A stretch of DNA of 64,000 bases from an uncultured Lachnospiraceae bacterium (GTDB taxonomy: Bacteria; Bacillota; Clostridia; Lachnospirales; Lachnospiraceae), in the NCBI GenBank assembly GCA_910577045.1, contig CAJTLB010000004.1:62001-126000 (forward strand). The letters run 5' to 3'. Below the pieces are notes generated by a model that was not told where the DNA came from, did no database searches, and saw only the letters and a program-made list of their open reading frames with translations. Below are positions 1-8,520 of the stretch, piece after piece. Every line of letters begins with the position of its first letter. Positions within the stretch are counted from its first letter, which is position 1. Made by a program: the position numbers and the translations under genes.

Positions 1-31
1 CTATTTCCACCTCATTATTCCATGCTGCCAT
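1..31 (-). CDS. Start of an unidentified gene, cut by the window edge
   Basis: Only the first ten codons are visible, beginning MAAWNNEVEI. The ATG at 29-31 is preceded by a strong ribosome binding site (AAAAGGAGG, 8 bases upstream). It lies 21 bases after the stop of the nicotinamidase-like gene on the same strand, so it is probably co-transcribed with it and with the NUDIX regulator. Ten residues are too few to identify the product. Its position makes an NAD-salvage role possible, but that is only inference. Confidence 0.5.
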   Translation of the reverse strand, partial: MAAWNNEVEI

Positions 32-52
32 TACAAATCCCTCCTTTTACCC

Positions 53-961
53 CTATAAAGTTATCTCTGTACTTTTTACAATATTTACTTGGTATCTTTG
101 CTTAAATTCTAAAAACGCCTGTTCTGTTATTGTTTCAAAACCTGGAATAGATGACATACAATCCTCTAAAATATAAATCTTTTTTGTAATTTCTGGCCTT
201 GATTTATAATATTCTACAATCTGTTTTATACTTTCTAATACACAGTGGGATTTTGCTTCTCCAGCTATGATTATCTTATCAAATTTTTCTAATTTATTTA
301 AAAACTCCAAATTAATAAATCCTTTTGTGTCATACTCTGGTCGAATTACCCCATACATTTCCGACAATGGATCCTGCCCTTTTACTAACCGCTGTACCAC
401 TGCTTTTTTTGCAACGGAATGAAAATATACCATATTGGCAAATTGATTTTCTAACGCATTCCCTGTTGTGCCTTGGATACAATGATAAGGCCAGATACAC
501 AAGGTCTTTTTCCTATCTTGCTCTAAATGTTCAATGTAATCCCTAGATGCAATTGGGTTAATGACTGCCTTCCATTTTCCTGAGTCTAAATCTGCTAATG
601 TAATAAGTGTATATGGCTCTGGATAATTTCCATTTTCATCTATCCACCAACATGGATGGAAAATCTGGTGCGGCGTATGAGTATCTATAGATACTGCAAT
701 ATTGGAAATTTTATCCATATTATTATAAATAAATTGGGTTATCCTTTCTACATCCTTACAAGCCCCTGGTACGCCAAGCGCGCCATTCTCCATAAAATCT
801 TGCTGAATATCAATTCCCAAAAATAATACTCTTTCTTTATTTTGTCTTGAAGGTATAAATGCTTCCTTGTCTGCCATTTTTAAAATTTCATTTACATTTA
901 TGGGATTTTCAGCCTTCCCAATTACATTTACATTCACAATGTCTGTATACCTTGCCTTCAT
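53..961 (-). CDS. Nicotinamidase-like cysteine hydrolase (isochorismatase fold)
   Basis: Protein of 302 residues in the isochorismatase/nicotinamidase superfamily, whose nicotinamidases deamidate nicotinamide to nicotinate for NAD salvage. The triad is visible: Asp in GIDIQQDFM (about residue 51), Lys in RLVKGQDP (about 195) and Cys in GEAKSHCVLES (about 243). IDTHTPHQIFHP resembles the Asp/His metal site of PncA. The protein is longer than PncA (about 180-210 residues), with some 40 extra N-terminal residues and insertions. The start has a strong GGAGG site. It follows the NUDIX regulator by 15 bases, so the two form an operon. The substrate is not proven; another amide is possible, but the regulator and the nearby ADP-ribosylglycohydrolase favour nicotinamide. 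Confidence 0.75.
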   Translation of the reverse strand: MKARYTDIVNVNVIGKAENPINVNEILKMADKEAFIPSRQNKERVLFLGIDIQQDFMENGALGVPGACKDVERITQFIYNNMDKISNIAVSIDTHTPHQIFHPCWWIDENGNYPEPYTLITLADLDSGKWKAVINPIASRDYIEHLEQDRKKTLCIWPYHCIQGTTGNALENQFANMVYFHSVAKKAVVQRLVKGQDPLSEMYGVIRPEYDTKGFINLEFLNKLEKFDKIIIAGEAKSHCVLESIKQIVEYYKSRPEITKKIYILEDCMSSIPGFETITEQAFLEFKQRYQVNIVKSTEITL

Positions 962-976
962 TCTTTTTCCCTCCTT

Positions 977-1891
977 TTATTTATAAAATGCCTCTATATT
1001 CCTTTTAAATAATTTTGCTGGCCTATGCCCTGCCCCTTCAGAAACTTCTTTTGTTTCCACTACATATTCCGCCATTTTCCTGCGGAAATTTGCTACAATT
1101 AACGGTTTCCCCTGCACAATTTCATATGCTTTTTGAAGCTCTGCCATAGTAAATGCCTCTGGCATTAAATCAAATATAATTTTTCCCGTATCACCTGTTT
1201 CTTTTTGTAAAGTCAGCCATGCACAAAGAATAATTTTTGCATGGTCAAACGCAATCCCATCTGTATTACTTATATGGTAACTTACAGTTTCATGATAATG
1301 GTGGAAACTCTTACACTCTTTGATTTTCGCTGTGAGTTTTAATTCCTCTCTTTCTGCACATTCCAAGCAAAGAAAATAATTATTTTCTATCACTGCTTTT
1401 TCTCCTTTTATTTCTTTACTGATCTCTTCCTTCTTTACTGTAACCTGGAACCACTTTGCTTCCCATGCATCCGTTCCTTCATGGACTTTATACTTTCCCC
1501 CTTCTATTAATGCTAAAAATGCCTGTGAAATAATCCAACCCCTAGGATCTCTATCCTTTTCACTAAAAATATCAAATAACCTTAAATAGGCATCTGCTAC
1601 CCCTGTTTCTTCTTCTAATTCCCTCCTAGCTGTTTCTAATACACTTTCTCCTTTCCTACAAAACCCGCCTGGCAATGCCCAATAATTCCTATAAGGGAAT
1701 GCCGCCCTCCGAATTAGCAAAAGTTTTAATACCTTCTCCGGGTCTTTCCTATAATTTTCTATACTCTCTTCTCTCTGTTCCATAATCGAAAAAACTGCCA
1801 TATCTGCCGCAATAGATGGCCTATCATAATTAGAAATATTATAAGCTGCTAAATATTCCCTTTCTTCTGATGACATTACATAATCTTTCAT
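977..1891 (-). CDS. NUDIX-domain transcriptional regulator of the NrtR type
   Basis: Protein of 304 residues. A NUDIX domain fills the first two thirds and carries a complete NUDIX box from GGFCRKGES to RRELEEETGV (about residues 75-98). A C-terminal winged-helix-like part has the NrtR-style stretch ending in GAGHRPAKLFKRN. NrtR proteins repress NAD biosynthesis and salvage genes and sense ADP-ribose or related nucleotides; here the NUDIX box is intact, so hydrolase activity is possible. The target operon would include itself and the nicotinamidase. A perfect 23-bp inverted repeat straddles its promoter, as expected for autoregulation. The start has an AAAGGAAG site. NrtR assignment rests on domain order, neighbours and operator; a plain ADP-ribose pyrophosphatase is the alternative. 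Confidence 0.75.
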   Translation of the reverse strand: MKDYVMSSEEREYLAAYNISNYDRPSIAADMAVFSIMEQREESIENYRKDPEKVLKLLLIRRAAFPYRNYWALPGGFCRKGESVLETARRELEEETGVADAYLRLFDIFSEKDRDPRGWIISQAFLALIEGGKYKVHEGTDAWEAKWFQVTVKKEEISKEIKGEKAVIENNYFLCLECAEREELKLTAKIKECKSFHHYHETVSYHISNTDGIAFDHAKIILCAWLTLQKETGDTGKIIFDLMPEAFTMAELQKAYEIVQGKPLIVANFRRKMAEYVVETKEVSEGAGHRPAKLFKRNIEAFYK

Positions 1892-1921
1892 TTTTTCTTC
1901 CTTTCTTTTATTCTATTCTTG

Positions 1922-1987
1922 ATATTATCAAAATGATATTATCAAACTTGTTATTATTATGATAATATCATTTTGATAATATGTCAA
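1922..1987 (-). promoter_or_regulatory. Promoter and 23-bp palindromic operator of the NUDIX regulator operon
   Basis: Two arms, 1922-1944 and 1960-1982, are perfect reverse complements over 23 bp with a 15-base spacer. Each arm itself contains ATATTATCA twice. On the minus strand TTGACA (1987-1982), a 17-base spacer and TATCAT (1964-1959) form a near-consensus sigma-A promoter. One arm therefore lies across the -35/-10 region and the other just downstream of the expected start of transcription near 1952. This is the geometry of a repressor operator; the adjacent NrtR-like regulator is the obvious ligand by inference. Confidence 0.75.
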
Positions 1988-2034
1988 GCACTTTTTTGTT
2001 TTTATCTACTTTAATAACCTATTCCTAAAATAAA

Positions 2035-2075
2035 TGCACCTCCAAAAATAATATATACTACCTTCTGGAGATGCA
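2035..2075. repeat. Short hairpin in the divergent intergenic region
   Basis: TGCACCTCCA (2035-2044) and TGGAGATGCA (2066-2075) can pair over 10 bp with one wobble or mismatch and a 21-base loop. It sits between two divergent genes, so a terminator role is not obvious; an RNA leader element for the ADP-ribosylglycohydrolase or a relic are alternatives. The rest of 1988-2226 is plain AT-rich DNA with no other clear signal. Confidence 0.3.
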
Positions 2076-2226
2076 CCTAAAAACTTTATTTATTTTTTGG
2101 ATAACTATATCTCTTTCCATATCCTATAATATCTATCTCTTATACTATAGAATTTTATTATAACCTATGTTAAAATAATTATATAATTCCCTACTAAAAC
2201 CAAGTTTTTATAGAAAGGAGTCTCTT

Positions 2227-3165
2227 ATGATCTCTCAAAATAAACTTGCAGGTGGGTTCTATGGCCTTTTAGTTGGTGATGCACTTGGCGTCCCTTATGA
2301 ATTCCATCAAGCAAAAGAAATCCCCCCTTACCAAAATATAGAAATGGTTCCTCCACCTGGCTTTTCAAAATCCTACCAGGTAGATGCTGGGACATGGTCT
2401 GATGACGGCGCACAAGCCCTCTGCCTGTTAGACAGCCTTCTAACATGCGGCTCTTTTTCTTTGCATGATTTCTCTAATCGGCTCTTAGCATGGTATGAAC
2501 AAGGATTATGGGCAGTAGATAATGTTGTATTTGATGTTGGTTTCCAGACCGGGTTGGCATTATCCGCATACAAAACAGGCCTTTCTCCTGAAAAATGTGG
2601 CTTATTAAAACCAGATGGCAAAGGAAATGGTGCCCTTATGCGCACGCTTCCCCTTGCCCTCTATCATTTTGGCACAGACAAGGAGCTGGTATTGGATGCA
2701 CATAAACAATGCCTAATTACCCATGGGCATCCCTGTAACCAAGTTTGCTGTGCCTTATATTGCCTTATTGCCCGTTTTCTGTTATATGGCATGGATTTTC
2801 CTTCTGCGCTTTTAAAGGCAATCCATACTCTCCGGGAAATTTACCAGGATATGCCCGAATATGAACAAGAATTGGAATGGAGCATACAGCCTGATCTTCC
2901 TTTTATTGGTTCTGGGACTGGCTATGTTATCGACTGCCTGCGCAGCACCTTTATGATTTTGGGAGATGCTGCCGACTATGAAGATGCCGTAAAACATGCG
3001 ATTATGTTAGGGAATGACACAGATACTACTGCCTGTGTTACAGGAGGGCTTGCTGGTATTCTATTTGGTTTTTCTTCTATCCCAAAACGTTGGTTTGATA
3101 GTTTAAAAGATCGGGAAAAAGCGGATAACTTATTTTCTAAGCTCCAATCTATCCACCTGACTTAA
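2227..3165 (+). CDS. ADP-ribosylglycohydrolase (DraG/ARH family)
   Basis: Protein of 312 residues, the usual size for the family that removes ADP-ribose from proteins or other substrates with the help of two magnesium ions. Metal-binding signatures are visible: GLLVGDALGVPYEF near the start, TWSDDGAQALCLLDS (residues about 56-70), and the C-terminal GNDTDTTACVTGGLAG. The start has AAAGGAG 8 bases upstream. It is transcribed away from the NUDIX regulator, with the operator in between, which ties it to NAD/ADP-ribose metabolism. Its last 17 bases overlap the convergent metallophosphoesterase gene. The substrate is unknown. Confidence 0.88.
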   Translation: MISQNKLAGGFYGLLVGDALGVPYEFHQAKEIPPYQNIEMVPPPGFSKSYQVDAGTWSDDGAQALCLLDSLLTCGSFSLHDFSNRLLAWYEQGLWAVDNVVFDVGFQTGLALSAYKTGLSPEKCGLLKPDGKGNGALMRTLPLALYHFGTDKELVLDAHKQCLITHGHPCNQVCCALYCLIARFLLYGMDFPSALLKAIHTLREIYQDMPEYEQELEWSIQPDLPFIGSGTGYVIDCLRSTFMILGDAADYEDAVKHAIMLGNDTDTTACVTGGLAGILFGFSSIPKRWFDSLKDREKADNLFSKLQSIHLT

Positions 3166-3646
3166 TTGTTATTACAATTTCTTCAAACGATATAGGGGTA
3201 TATTGTATCCTTTCTACAGATACACAATAATGTTGTTTACTAAACGTTGAAAAAATAGGCGAACCATGTACATGCCCAAATAAGTTTGCATATGGCATAT
3301 TTGTATTCACATAAAGCGGCTGATGGGATAAAATCCAAAAATCTTTAAAGATAATAGGGAAATCATATACTTCGCAAAACCCTGCATCCCGGTAATACTG
3401 GTTACTCTTTGTATCATGATTCCCTTTTACTAAATATTTGTCCCCATTTAACTGGCTAAGCACAGAGGCTTCTTTCCCATCTGCCCCTAGATCCCCAAGC
3501 AGATAGACAGAATCCTCTTTTTTTACAATATGGTTCCAGCGAGAAACCATTTCCTTATCCATTTCTTCTATACTTTCAAAAGGCCTGTTTTCATATTGCA
3601 TGATAGCCTTCTCTGAAAAATGCGTATCAGCTATAAAATAAACCAC
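3149..3646 (-). CDS. Calcineurin-like metallophosphoesterase
   Basis: Small protein of 165 residues with the full metallophosphoesterase motif set: FIADTHF at the start, LLGDLG (about 49-54), KGNHD (about 74-78), ILSHQPL (about 104-110) and FGHVHG (about 123-128). These residues bind two metal ions and hydrolyse phosphomono- or diesters. It follows ligA by 15 bases, so it is likely the last gene of the operon that starts at the membrane protein near 7.2 kb. It converges on and overlaps the ADP-ribosylglycohydrolase gene. The substrate cannot be predicted. Confidence 0.85.
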   Translation of the reverse strand: MVYFIADTHFSEKAIMQYENRPFESIEEMDKEMVSRWNHIVKKEDSVYLLGDLGADGKEASVLSQLNGDKYLVKGNHDTKSNQYYRDAGFCEVYDFPIIFKDFWILSHQPLYVNTNMPYANLFGHVHGSPIFSTFSKQHYCVSVERIQYTPISFEEIVITIKSGG

Positions 3647-3661
3647 CGCTAACCTCCTGCC

Positions 3662-5668
3662 TTACTCTAACATTTTTAAAAATTCTTCCTCTGTTAAAAC
3701 AGGCACCCCAAGTTCTTGTGCTTTTGCCAATTTACTCCCCGCTGCCTCCCCAGCCAGCACATAACTTGTTTTCTTAGAAACGCTTCCTGATACTTTTCCT
3801 CCATTTTTCTCTATTAACTCTTGTGCTTCGCTTCTTCCCATAGTTGGAAGCGTACCTGTTACAACAAAGGTGAGCCCTGCCAATTTTTCTCCTTTTGTAT
3901 CCTCTGCTGCCTCCATACGTACTCCAGCTTCTCTTAATTTATTTAAAATCTCTACATTTTCTGGTTCTCTAAAATACTGGTATAATCCTTCCGAAGTCAC
4001 TTCCCCAATATCAGGGACTGCCACTAATTCCTCTAAAGATGCTGCCATTAGTGCATCTATGCTTTTAAAATAACTCATTAAATCCTTTGCCGCAGACTTT
4101 CCAATATTCCTTATGCCAAGCCCAGTTAAAAGCCGGTATGGCTCATTTTCTTTTGAATTTTCTATCATATCCAAAAGTTTTGCTGTATTTTTTTCTTTTC
4201 CAATAATGCCTTTTTCTACTAATTCTTCTTTATGGTCTTTCAATGTATAAATATCTGCTATGGTATGCAAATACCCTTCTTCAATCAGCCCTTCTACATA
4301 AGCAGCACCAAACCCTTTGATATCCATGGCATCTCTCCCAACAAAGTTAATAATATGCTGGATTAACTGTGCTGGGCAATTTGCCCCACTGCAACGGATA
4401 TCTGCTGTATTTTCTTCCCGTACTGCCTTTGCCCCACACACGGGGCAAACGGGTGCAATCTGGTAGCGGGCAGCCCCCTCTGGCCGTTTTTCTTTAATGA
4501 CTTTCCTTACCTTTGGGATAATTTCCCCTGATTTATATACAACAATTGTATCTCCAATACAAATATCCAAGTCGTCAATAAAGTCCTGGTTATGGAGGGT
4601 AGCCCTTTCTACTTTTGTGCCACATAAACGCACTGGTTCAAAAATAGCCGTAGGCGTAATCCTCCCTGTCCTTCCAACAGAAAGTTCAATATCTAGTAAC
4701 TTTGTTTCTTTTTCTTCTGGCGGGTATTTATATGCCACTGCCCATTTTGGCACTTTCGAGGTATTTCCAAGCAGTTCCCTATCCTTTAACTCATCTACCT
4801 TTACCACTGCACCATCAATATCATATGGAAGTTTTCCTCTCATATCCCCAATTTGGCAAATCGCTTCCCATACTTCTTCCTCTGTTTCGCAGACCCTATA
4901 ATCTACAACGGGAAGCCCTTGTTTCTTTAACCACTCCAAAGACTGGGAATGGCTGTCAAATTCTTTCCCATTTACTGCTTGTACATTAAATACAAAGATA
5001 GAAAGCCCTCTCTCTTTTACTATGTCTGCATCTAACTGCCGCAACGTGCCTGCTGCACAATTCCTTGGGTTTGCAAATGTTTTTTTATTCATTAATTCCT
5101 GTATTTCATTCGTATGTTCAAAATCTGCTTTTGCCATATAGACTTCCCCACGGACTTCCAGATAAGACAATTTTTCCTCTAAACTTGTCTTTACATTCTG
5201 AATCACCCTAGCATTTTCTGTAACATCTTCCCCAATTAACCCATCTCCCCTTGTAATTCCATGCTTAAGTTCTCCATCTTCATAACGTAACGCCATAGAC
5301 AGGCCATCAATCTTCATTTCTACCGTAAATTTTGGATTCTCAAGCTCTTTCCTCATTTTTCCGACAAATTCTAATACTTCCTCCTCTGAAAATACATCTT
5401 GTAAAGAAAGCATCGGCACATCATGTTCAATTAATACGCCTGCCTCTCTTTTTGCCTTCCCGCCTACTTTCTGTGTCGGTGAATTTTTAGTAATAAGTTC
5501 TGGGAATTCTTGTTCTAATGCTTTTAATTCCCTAGTTAAAAGATCATACTCATAATCACTGATTTCTGGTGAATCCTCATTATAATACAGATTATTATGA
5601 TATTCAATCTGTGTACGGAGTTCTTTTACCCTTTTTTTTGCTTCTTTACTATTCATACTCTTTCCCAT
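3662..5668 (-). CDS. ligA: NAD-dependent DNA ligase LigA
   Basis: Protein of 668 residues, the normal length for LigA, which seals nicks using NAD as the AMP donor. Domains in order: Ia domain that binds NMN (about 1-70), adenylation domain with the active-site lysine in KIDGLSMALRYEDG (about 119), OB fold, four-cysteine zinc finger (CPVCG to CSGANCP, about 408-432), helix-hairpin-helix repeats, and a C-terminal BRCT domain (about 590-668, LTFVVTGTLPTMGRSEA). An in-frame ATG four codons downstream (5656) is an alternative start. It lies between the pseudouridine synthase and the phosphoesterase in one operon. Confidence 0.97.
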   Translation of the reverse strand: MGKSMNSKEAKKRVKELRTQIEYHNNLYYNEDSPEISDYEYDLLTRELKALEQEFPELITKNSPTQKVGGKAKREAGVLIEHDVPMLSLQDVFSEEEVLEFVGKMRKELENPKFTVEMKIDGLSMALRYEDGELKHGITRGDGLIGEDVTENARVIQNVKTSLEEKLSYLEVRGEVYMAKADFEHTNEIQELMNKKTFANPRNCAAGTLRQLDADIVKERGLSIFVFNVQAVNGKEFDSHSQSLEWLKKQGLPVVDYRVCETEEEVWEAICQIGDMRGKLPYDIDGAVVKVDELKDRELLGNTSKVPKWAVAYKYPPEEKETKLLDIELSVGRTGRITPTAIFEPVRLCGTKVERATLHNQDFIDDLDICIGDTIVVYKSGEIIPKVRKVIKEKRPEGAARYQIAPVCPVCGAKAVREENTADIRCSGANCPAQLIQHIINFVGRDAMDIKGFGAAYVEGLIEEGYLHTIADIYTLKDHKEELVEKGIIGKEKNTAKLLDMIENSKENEPYRLLTGLGIRNIGKSAAKDLMSYFKSIDALMAASLEELVAVPDIGEVTSEGLYQYFREPENVEILNKLREAGVRMEAAEDTKGEKLAGLTFVVTGTLPTMGRSEAQELIEKNGGKVSGSVSKKTSYVLAGEAAGSKLAKAQELGVPVLTEEEFLKMLE

Positions 5669-5706
5669 ACCCTTTCCTAGAACCTATACCTACCCATAAG
5701 CTCTAT

Positions 5707-6483
5707 CTATTTTTCTTTTTTTATATCTTTTTCACTCTTTTGTATTCTTTTTTCCGTTAGCATCCCTAATATTCTTACTTCTTCTTCTGTAAGTGGGCGA
5801 TAAGTACCTACTGGCAAATCCCCCAAAGAAATATTCATAATCCTTATTCTTTTTAGCGTTTCCACTCTATAGCCAAGAGATTCACACATACGGCGTATTT
5901 GCCTATTTAAGCCTTGGGTCAATATAATAGAAAATATTTTTTTTCCTTTTTTCTTTATTTTACATGGCCTTGTTATAGTATCCAAAATAGGTACCCCATT
6001 TTGCATTTTTTCCAAAAATTCTGGCGTAATAGGCTTATTTACAGTAACAATATATTCCTTTTCATGATAATTGGAAGCTTTTAATATCTTATTGCCCAAC
6101 TCCCCTTGGTTTGTCATCAAAATAAGGCCTTCTGAATTTTTGTCCAGACGGCCAATTGGATATATTCTTTTTGGATAATTAACAAAATCTACAATATTTT
6201 CTTCTTTAAACCGATTGGTAGTAGTACAAACAACACCAATCGGTTTATTTACCGCTAAAATAATTTTTTCTTCTTCTTTTATAATCGGTTTCCCATCTAC
6301 TATAATCCGTTGGGAAGGCAGAATTTTCAAGCCTGGCATAGCACACTCCCCATCTACCATAATCCTGCCCTGTTCTATTATGCGGTCAGCTTCCCTACGG
6401 GAACAGAAGCCTGCCTCACTTAAATATTTATTTAGCCGAATTGGCTTATGCTCTACTTCCACTTTTTTCTCCTTAGCAGCCAT
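5707..6483 (-). CDS. rluF: RluF/RsuA-type rRNA pseudouridine synthase
   Basis: Protein of 258 residues with an N-terminal S4 RNA-binding domain (IRLNKYLSEAGFCSRREADR, from about residue 16) and the catalytic signature YPIGRLDKNSEGLILMTNQGE, whose aspartate attacks the target uridine. The tail LTQGLNRQIRRMCESLGY is typical of the RsuA/RluB/RluE/RluF group; the VNKPIGVVCTT form fits RluF (23S rRNA) best. The ATG at 6483 has no clear ribosome binding site, whereas a GTG seven codons later (6462) has AAGGAG exactly 6 bases upstream, so the true start may be 6462. It precedes ligA by 38 bases. Confidence 0.85.
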   Translation of the reverse strand: MAAKEKKVEVEHKPIRLNKYLSEAGFCSRREADRIIEQGRIMVDGECAMPGLKILPSQRIIVDGKPIIKEEEKIILAVNKPIGVVCTTTNRFKEENIVDFVNYPKRIYPIGRLDKNSEGLILMTNQGELGNKILKASNYHEKEYIVTVNKPITPEFLEKMQNGVPILDTITRPCKIKKKGKKIFSIILTQGLNRQIRRMCESLGYRVETLKRIRIMNISLGDLPVGTYRPLTEEEVRILGMLTEKRIQKSEKDIKKEK

Positions 6484-6504
6484 TTTTTCTGTTTACTTAC
6501 CATT

Positions 6505-7263
6505 TTATTCTGCTGGTTGTGTCTCTGTCTCTTGTGGTGCTGGCTCTGTTGGGTCTGCTACGCCCCACAAAATATCATAGATATGCTTTAAATTTTCATC
6601 TTGGTTGCAAGCCTCTGTAAGCTGCTGGTTTACAGAGCTCACTAATGCAGCCACATCATCATCCCTTGAAGCCTCATCCAGATAATTACTAATTTCACCC
6701 TCAATTGCACCATTATAAATATAAACACCCATTTCATCTGTACAGATATATACCTTAAACATACATGGTGCCGCCGTTTCTACATTGACATACTTGGTTT
6801 CATAATATACCCAGACAATATATGTATCTGGTAAAAGCCCTGGTTTTGTATAACATGTAATATTCTGGTAATTTTCTACCCTTCTAAATGATTCAGATTC
6901 TGGGATACCCAAATCATTCTCCAACCCTTCTACTGTATATCCGTTTAAAGGATTTACTATTTGTTTTAAAGCTTCTACATCACAATTCATCTTTGCTTCA
7001 AAATATCGTTCCATCAATACCTGAATCTCTGGATAAGCATCTTTTTTTAAAGAAGAAGCCCTTGTTTCTGTTTCTACCATTTCTGTTTTTGATTCAGTTT
7101 CTAAAATACTTTCTGTTTCAATTGGTAAATTGGCAGCCGCCATCTCTGGCTTACTAAACCACCATACACAAAGAACTGCAGCTACTGTAAATAAAACTGC
7201 AATCCCTGTCATTTTGCCGTAAAACTTACTTTCCCTTCCTTCTTCTTTTATCTTATCTTCCAT
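6505..7263 (-). CDS. Membrane-anchored protein of unknown function
   Basis: Protein of 252 residues. A short basic N-terminus is followed by one membrane segment (about 20-36, GIAVLFTVAAVLCVWWF), a Glu/Thr-rich linker (about 48-72), and a soluble extracytoplasmic domain of about 150 residues. That domain begins ILMERYFEAKMNCD-like (VLMERYFEAK) and has the size and start of an NTF2-like fold, which is a guess. The tail is Pro/Glu/Thr rich. It appears to be the first gene of the operon leading to the pseudouridine synthase, ligA and phosphoesterase genes. I do not recognise a characterised homologue. Confidence 0.6.
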   Translation of the reverse strand: MEDKIKEEGRESKFYGKMTGIAVLFTVAAVLCVWWFSKPEMAAANLPIETESILETESKTEMVETETRASSLKKDAYPEIQVLMERYFEAKMNCDVEALKQIVNPLNGYTVEGLENDLGIPESESFRRVENYQNITCYTKPGLLPDTYIVWVYYETKYVNVETAAPCMFKVYICTDEMGVYIYNGAIEGEISNYLDEASRDDDVAALVSSVNQQLTEACNQDENLKHIYDILWGVADPTEPAPQETETQPAE

Positions 7264-7356
7264 ATTTTAATTAATATCCTTTCTTATTCTAAAACCATAA
7301 CAAAAGAGTACATTTTATTTTAACAAAAATAAATAAAAAAAGCAACTCTAAAACCA

Positions 7357-7385
7357 TTGCAATTCTTTCCAATGTATGTTATTAT
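7357..7385 (+). promoter_or_regulatory. Putative sigma-A promoter
   Basis: TTGCAA (7357-7362), a 17-base spacer and TATTAT (7380-7385) precede the DUF5688-like gene by about 95 bases. The match is 4/6 and 5/6 to consensus with ideal spacing. No leader structure was seen in the remaining untranslated region. Confidence 0.5.
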
Positions 7386-7479
7386 ATGTTATATTCGTAT
7401 ATTCTATTAAGTAAATATCTTTTGTTCAGGCTTCTCGCCATATTTTTCAGAAGCAAAATAGATTCGGAAAGGATTGTTA

Positions 7480-8385
7480 TTGAAATACGAAGAATTTATT
7501 GACTATATCAAGGAACATCTCATTTCTTATTTTGAACCAGGCACATCCATTATTGTCCATCGAGTATTAAAAAATAATAATACGGAACTAGATGGCATCT
7601 CTGTTTTAAAGAAAAATCAAACAATTTCTCCAACTTTATATCTTAATGACTACTATGAAGAATATATGGGCGGCTCTTCCCTAGAAGAACTTTTAGATAA
7701 CTTATATTCTAATTTCCTTCATCCCCATACAGCGTTTTCTTTTTCTATTTCAGAATTTAAAAATTTTAACCTTATGAAGGATAAAATAGTCTATCGCCTG
7801 GTTAATTATGAACAAAACCAACCGTTACTTAAAAATATCCCTTATCAGCAATTTCTGGATTTAGCTATTGTATACTATATTTTGCTTTATTCTGATCAAC
7901 AAGGGAATGCTTGTATTATGGTAAGGAACGAACATTTGGATATTTGGGATATAAAACCAGAGCTATTACATCAATATGCTACATATAATACCCCTATCCT
8001 TTTACCTGCTAAAATCAGGCATATGGATGAACTGATTTATTCCTTTTTAGACACTACTATAGAAGAAGAGCAAGAATTACTCCAAAGCCTTCCTTCTTCT
8101 TCCATCCCTATGTACGTATTTACCAACCAAAGCAACTTAAATGGTGCATCTGTCCTTTTGTATAAGGATGTCATATGGGATTTTGCTTGTTCCCAAAATG
8201 AAAATTTCTATATTATCCCAAGCAGTATCCATGAACTTATCCTAGTGCCAGCAAATGGCATATTATCAAAAGCAAGTTTAGAATTTATGGTAAATGATGT
8301 AAACCAAAAAGAAGTAAGTCCTATGGAACGTCTTTCTAACCATGTCTATTTCTATGATCGATTCACACAAACTATCACTGTGTAA
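7480..8385 (+). CDS. DUF5688-like protein
   Basis: About 301 residues, soluble, with no catalytic motif I can name. The layout (MKYEEFIDYIKEHL at the start, then a middle ending in the Leu-rich DLAIVYYILL and a C-terminal part with SSSIPMYVFTNQ) resembles the DUF5688 proteins common in Lachnospiraceae, often in several copies per genome. Two in-frame TTG codons, 7474 and 7480, are possible starts. The AAAGG at 7468-7472 is only one base from the first and 7 from the second, so 7480 is preferred. It is one of the few plus-strand genes here and stands alone, closed by the hairpin at 8459-8492. Function unknown. Confidence 0.7.
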   Translation: MKYEEFIDYIKEHLISYFEPGTSIIVHRVLKNNNTELDGISVLKKNQTISPTLYLNDYYEEYMGGSSLEELLDNLYSNFLHPHTAFSFSISEFKNFNLMKDKIVYRLVNYEQNQPLLKNIPYQQFLDLAIVYYILLYSDQQGNACIMVRNEHLDIWDIKPELLHQYATYNTPILLPAKIRHMDELIYSFLDTTIEEEQELLQSLPSSSIPMYVFTNQSNLNGASVLLYKDVIWDFACSQNENFYIIPSSIHELILVPANGILSKASLEFMVNDVNQKEVSPMERLSNHVYFYDRFTQTITV

Positions 8386-8458
8386 TTTCCCAAATAAAAC
8401 CATTTTAAGAAACTCACCTATTTTTTAAGAATCTATATGCTTCCAGAATATACGAAAA

Positions 8459-8492
8459 AGAGGAAGCTACACTATTTTATGCAGCTTCCTCT
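8459..8492. terminator. Bidirectional terminator between the DUF5688-like gene and ilvC
   Basis: AGAGGAAGCT (8459-8468) pairs perfectly with AGCTTCCTCT (8483-8492). The minus-strand side runs into TCTTTTTCG, a good U tract for ilvC; the plus-strand side runs into CTATTTAT. Confidence 0.8.
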
Positions 8493-8520
8493 ATTTATCA
8501 AATTTTTTAATTAATAAAAA

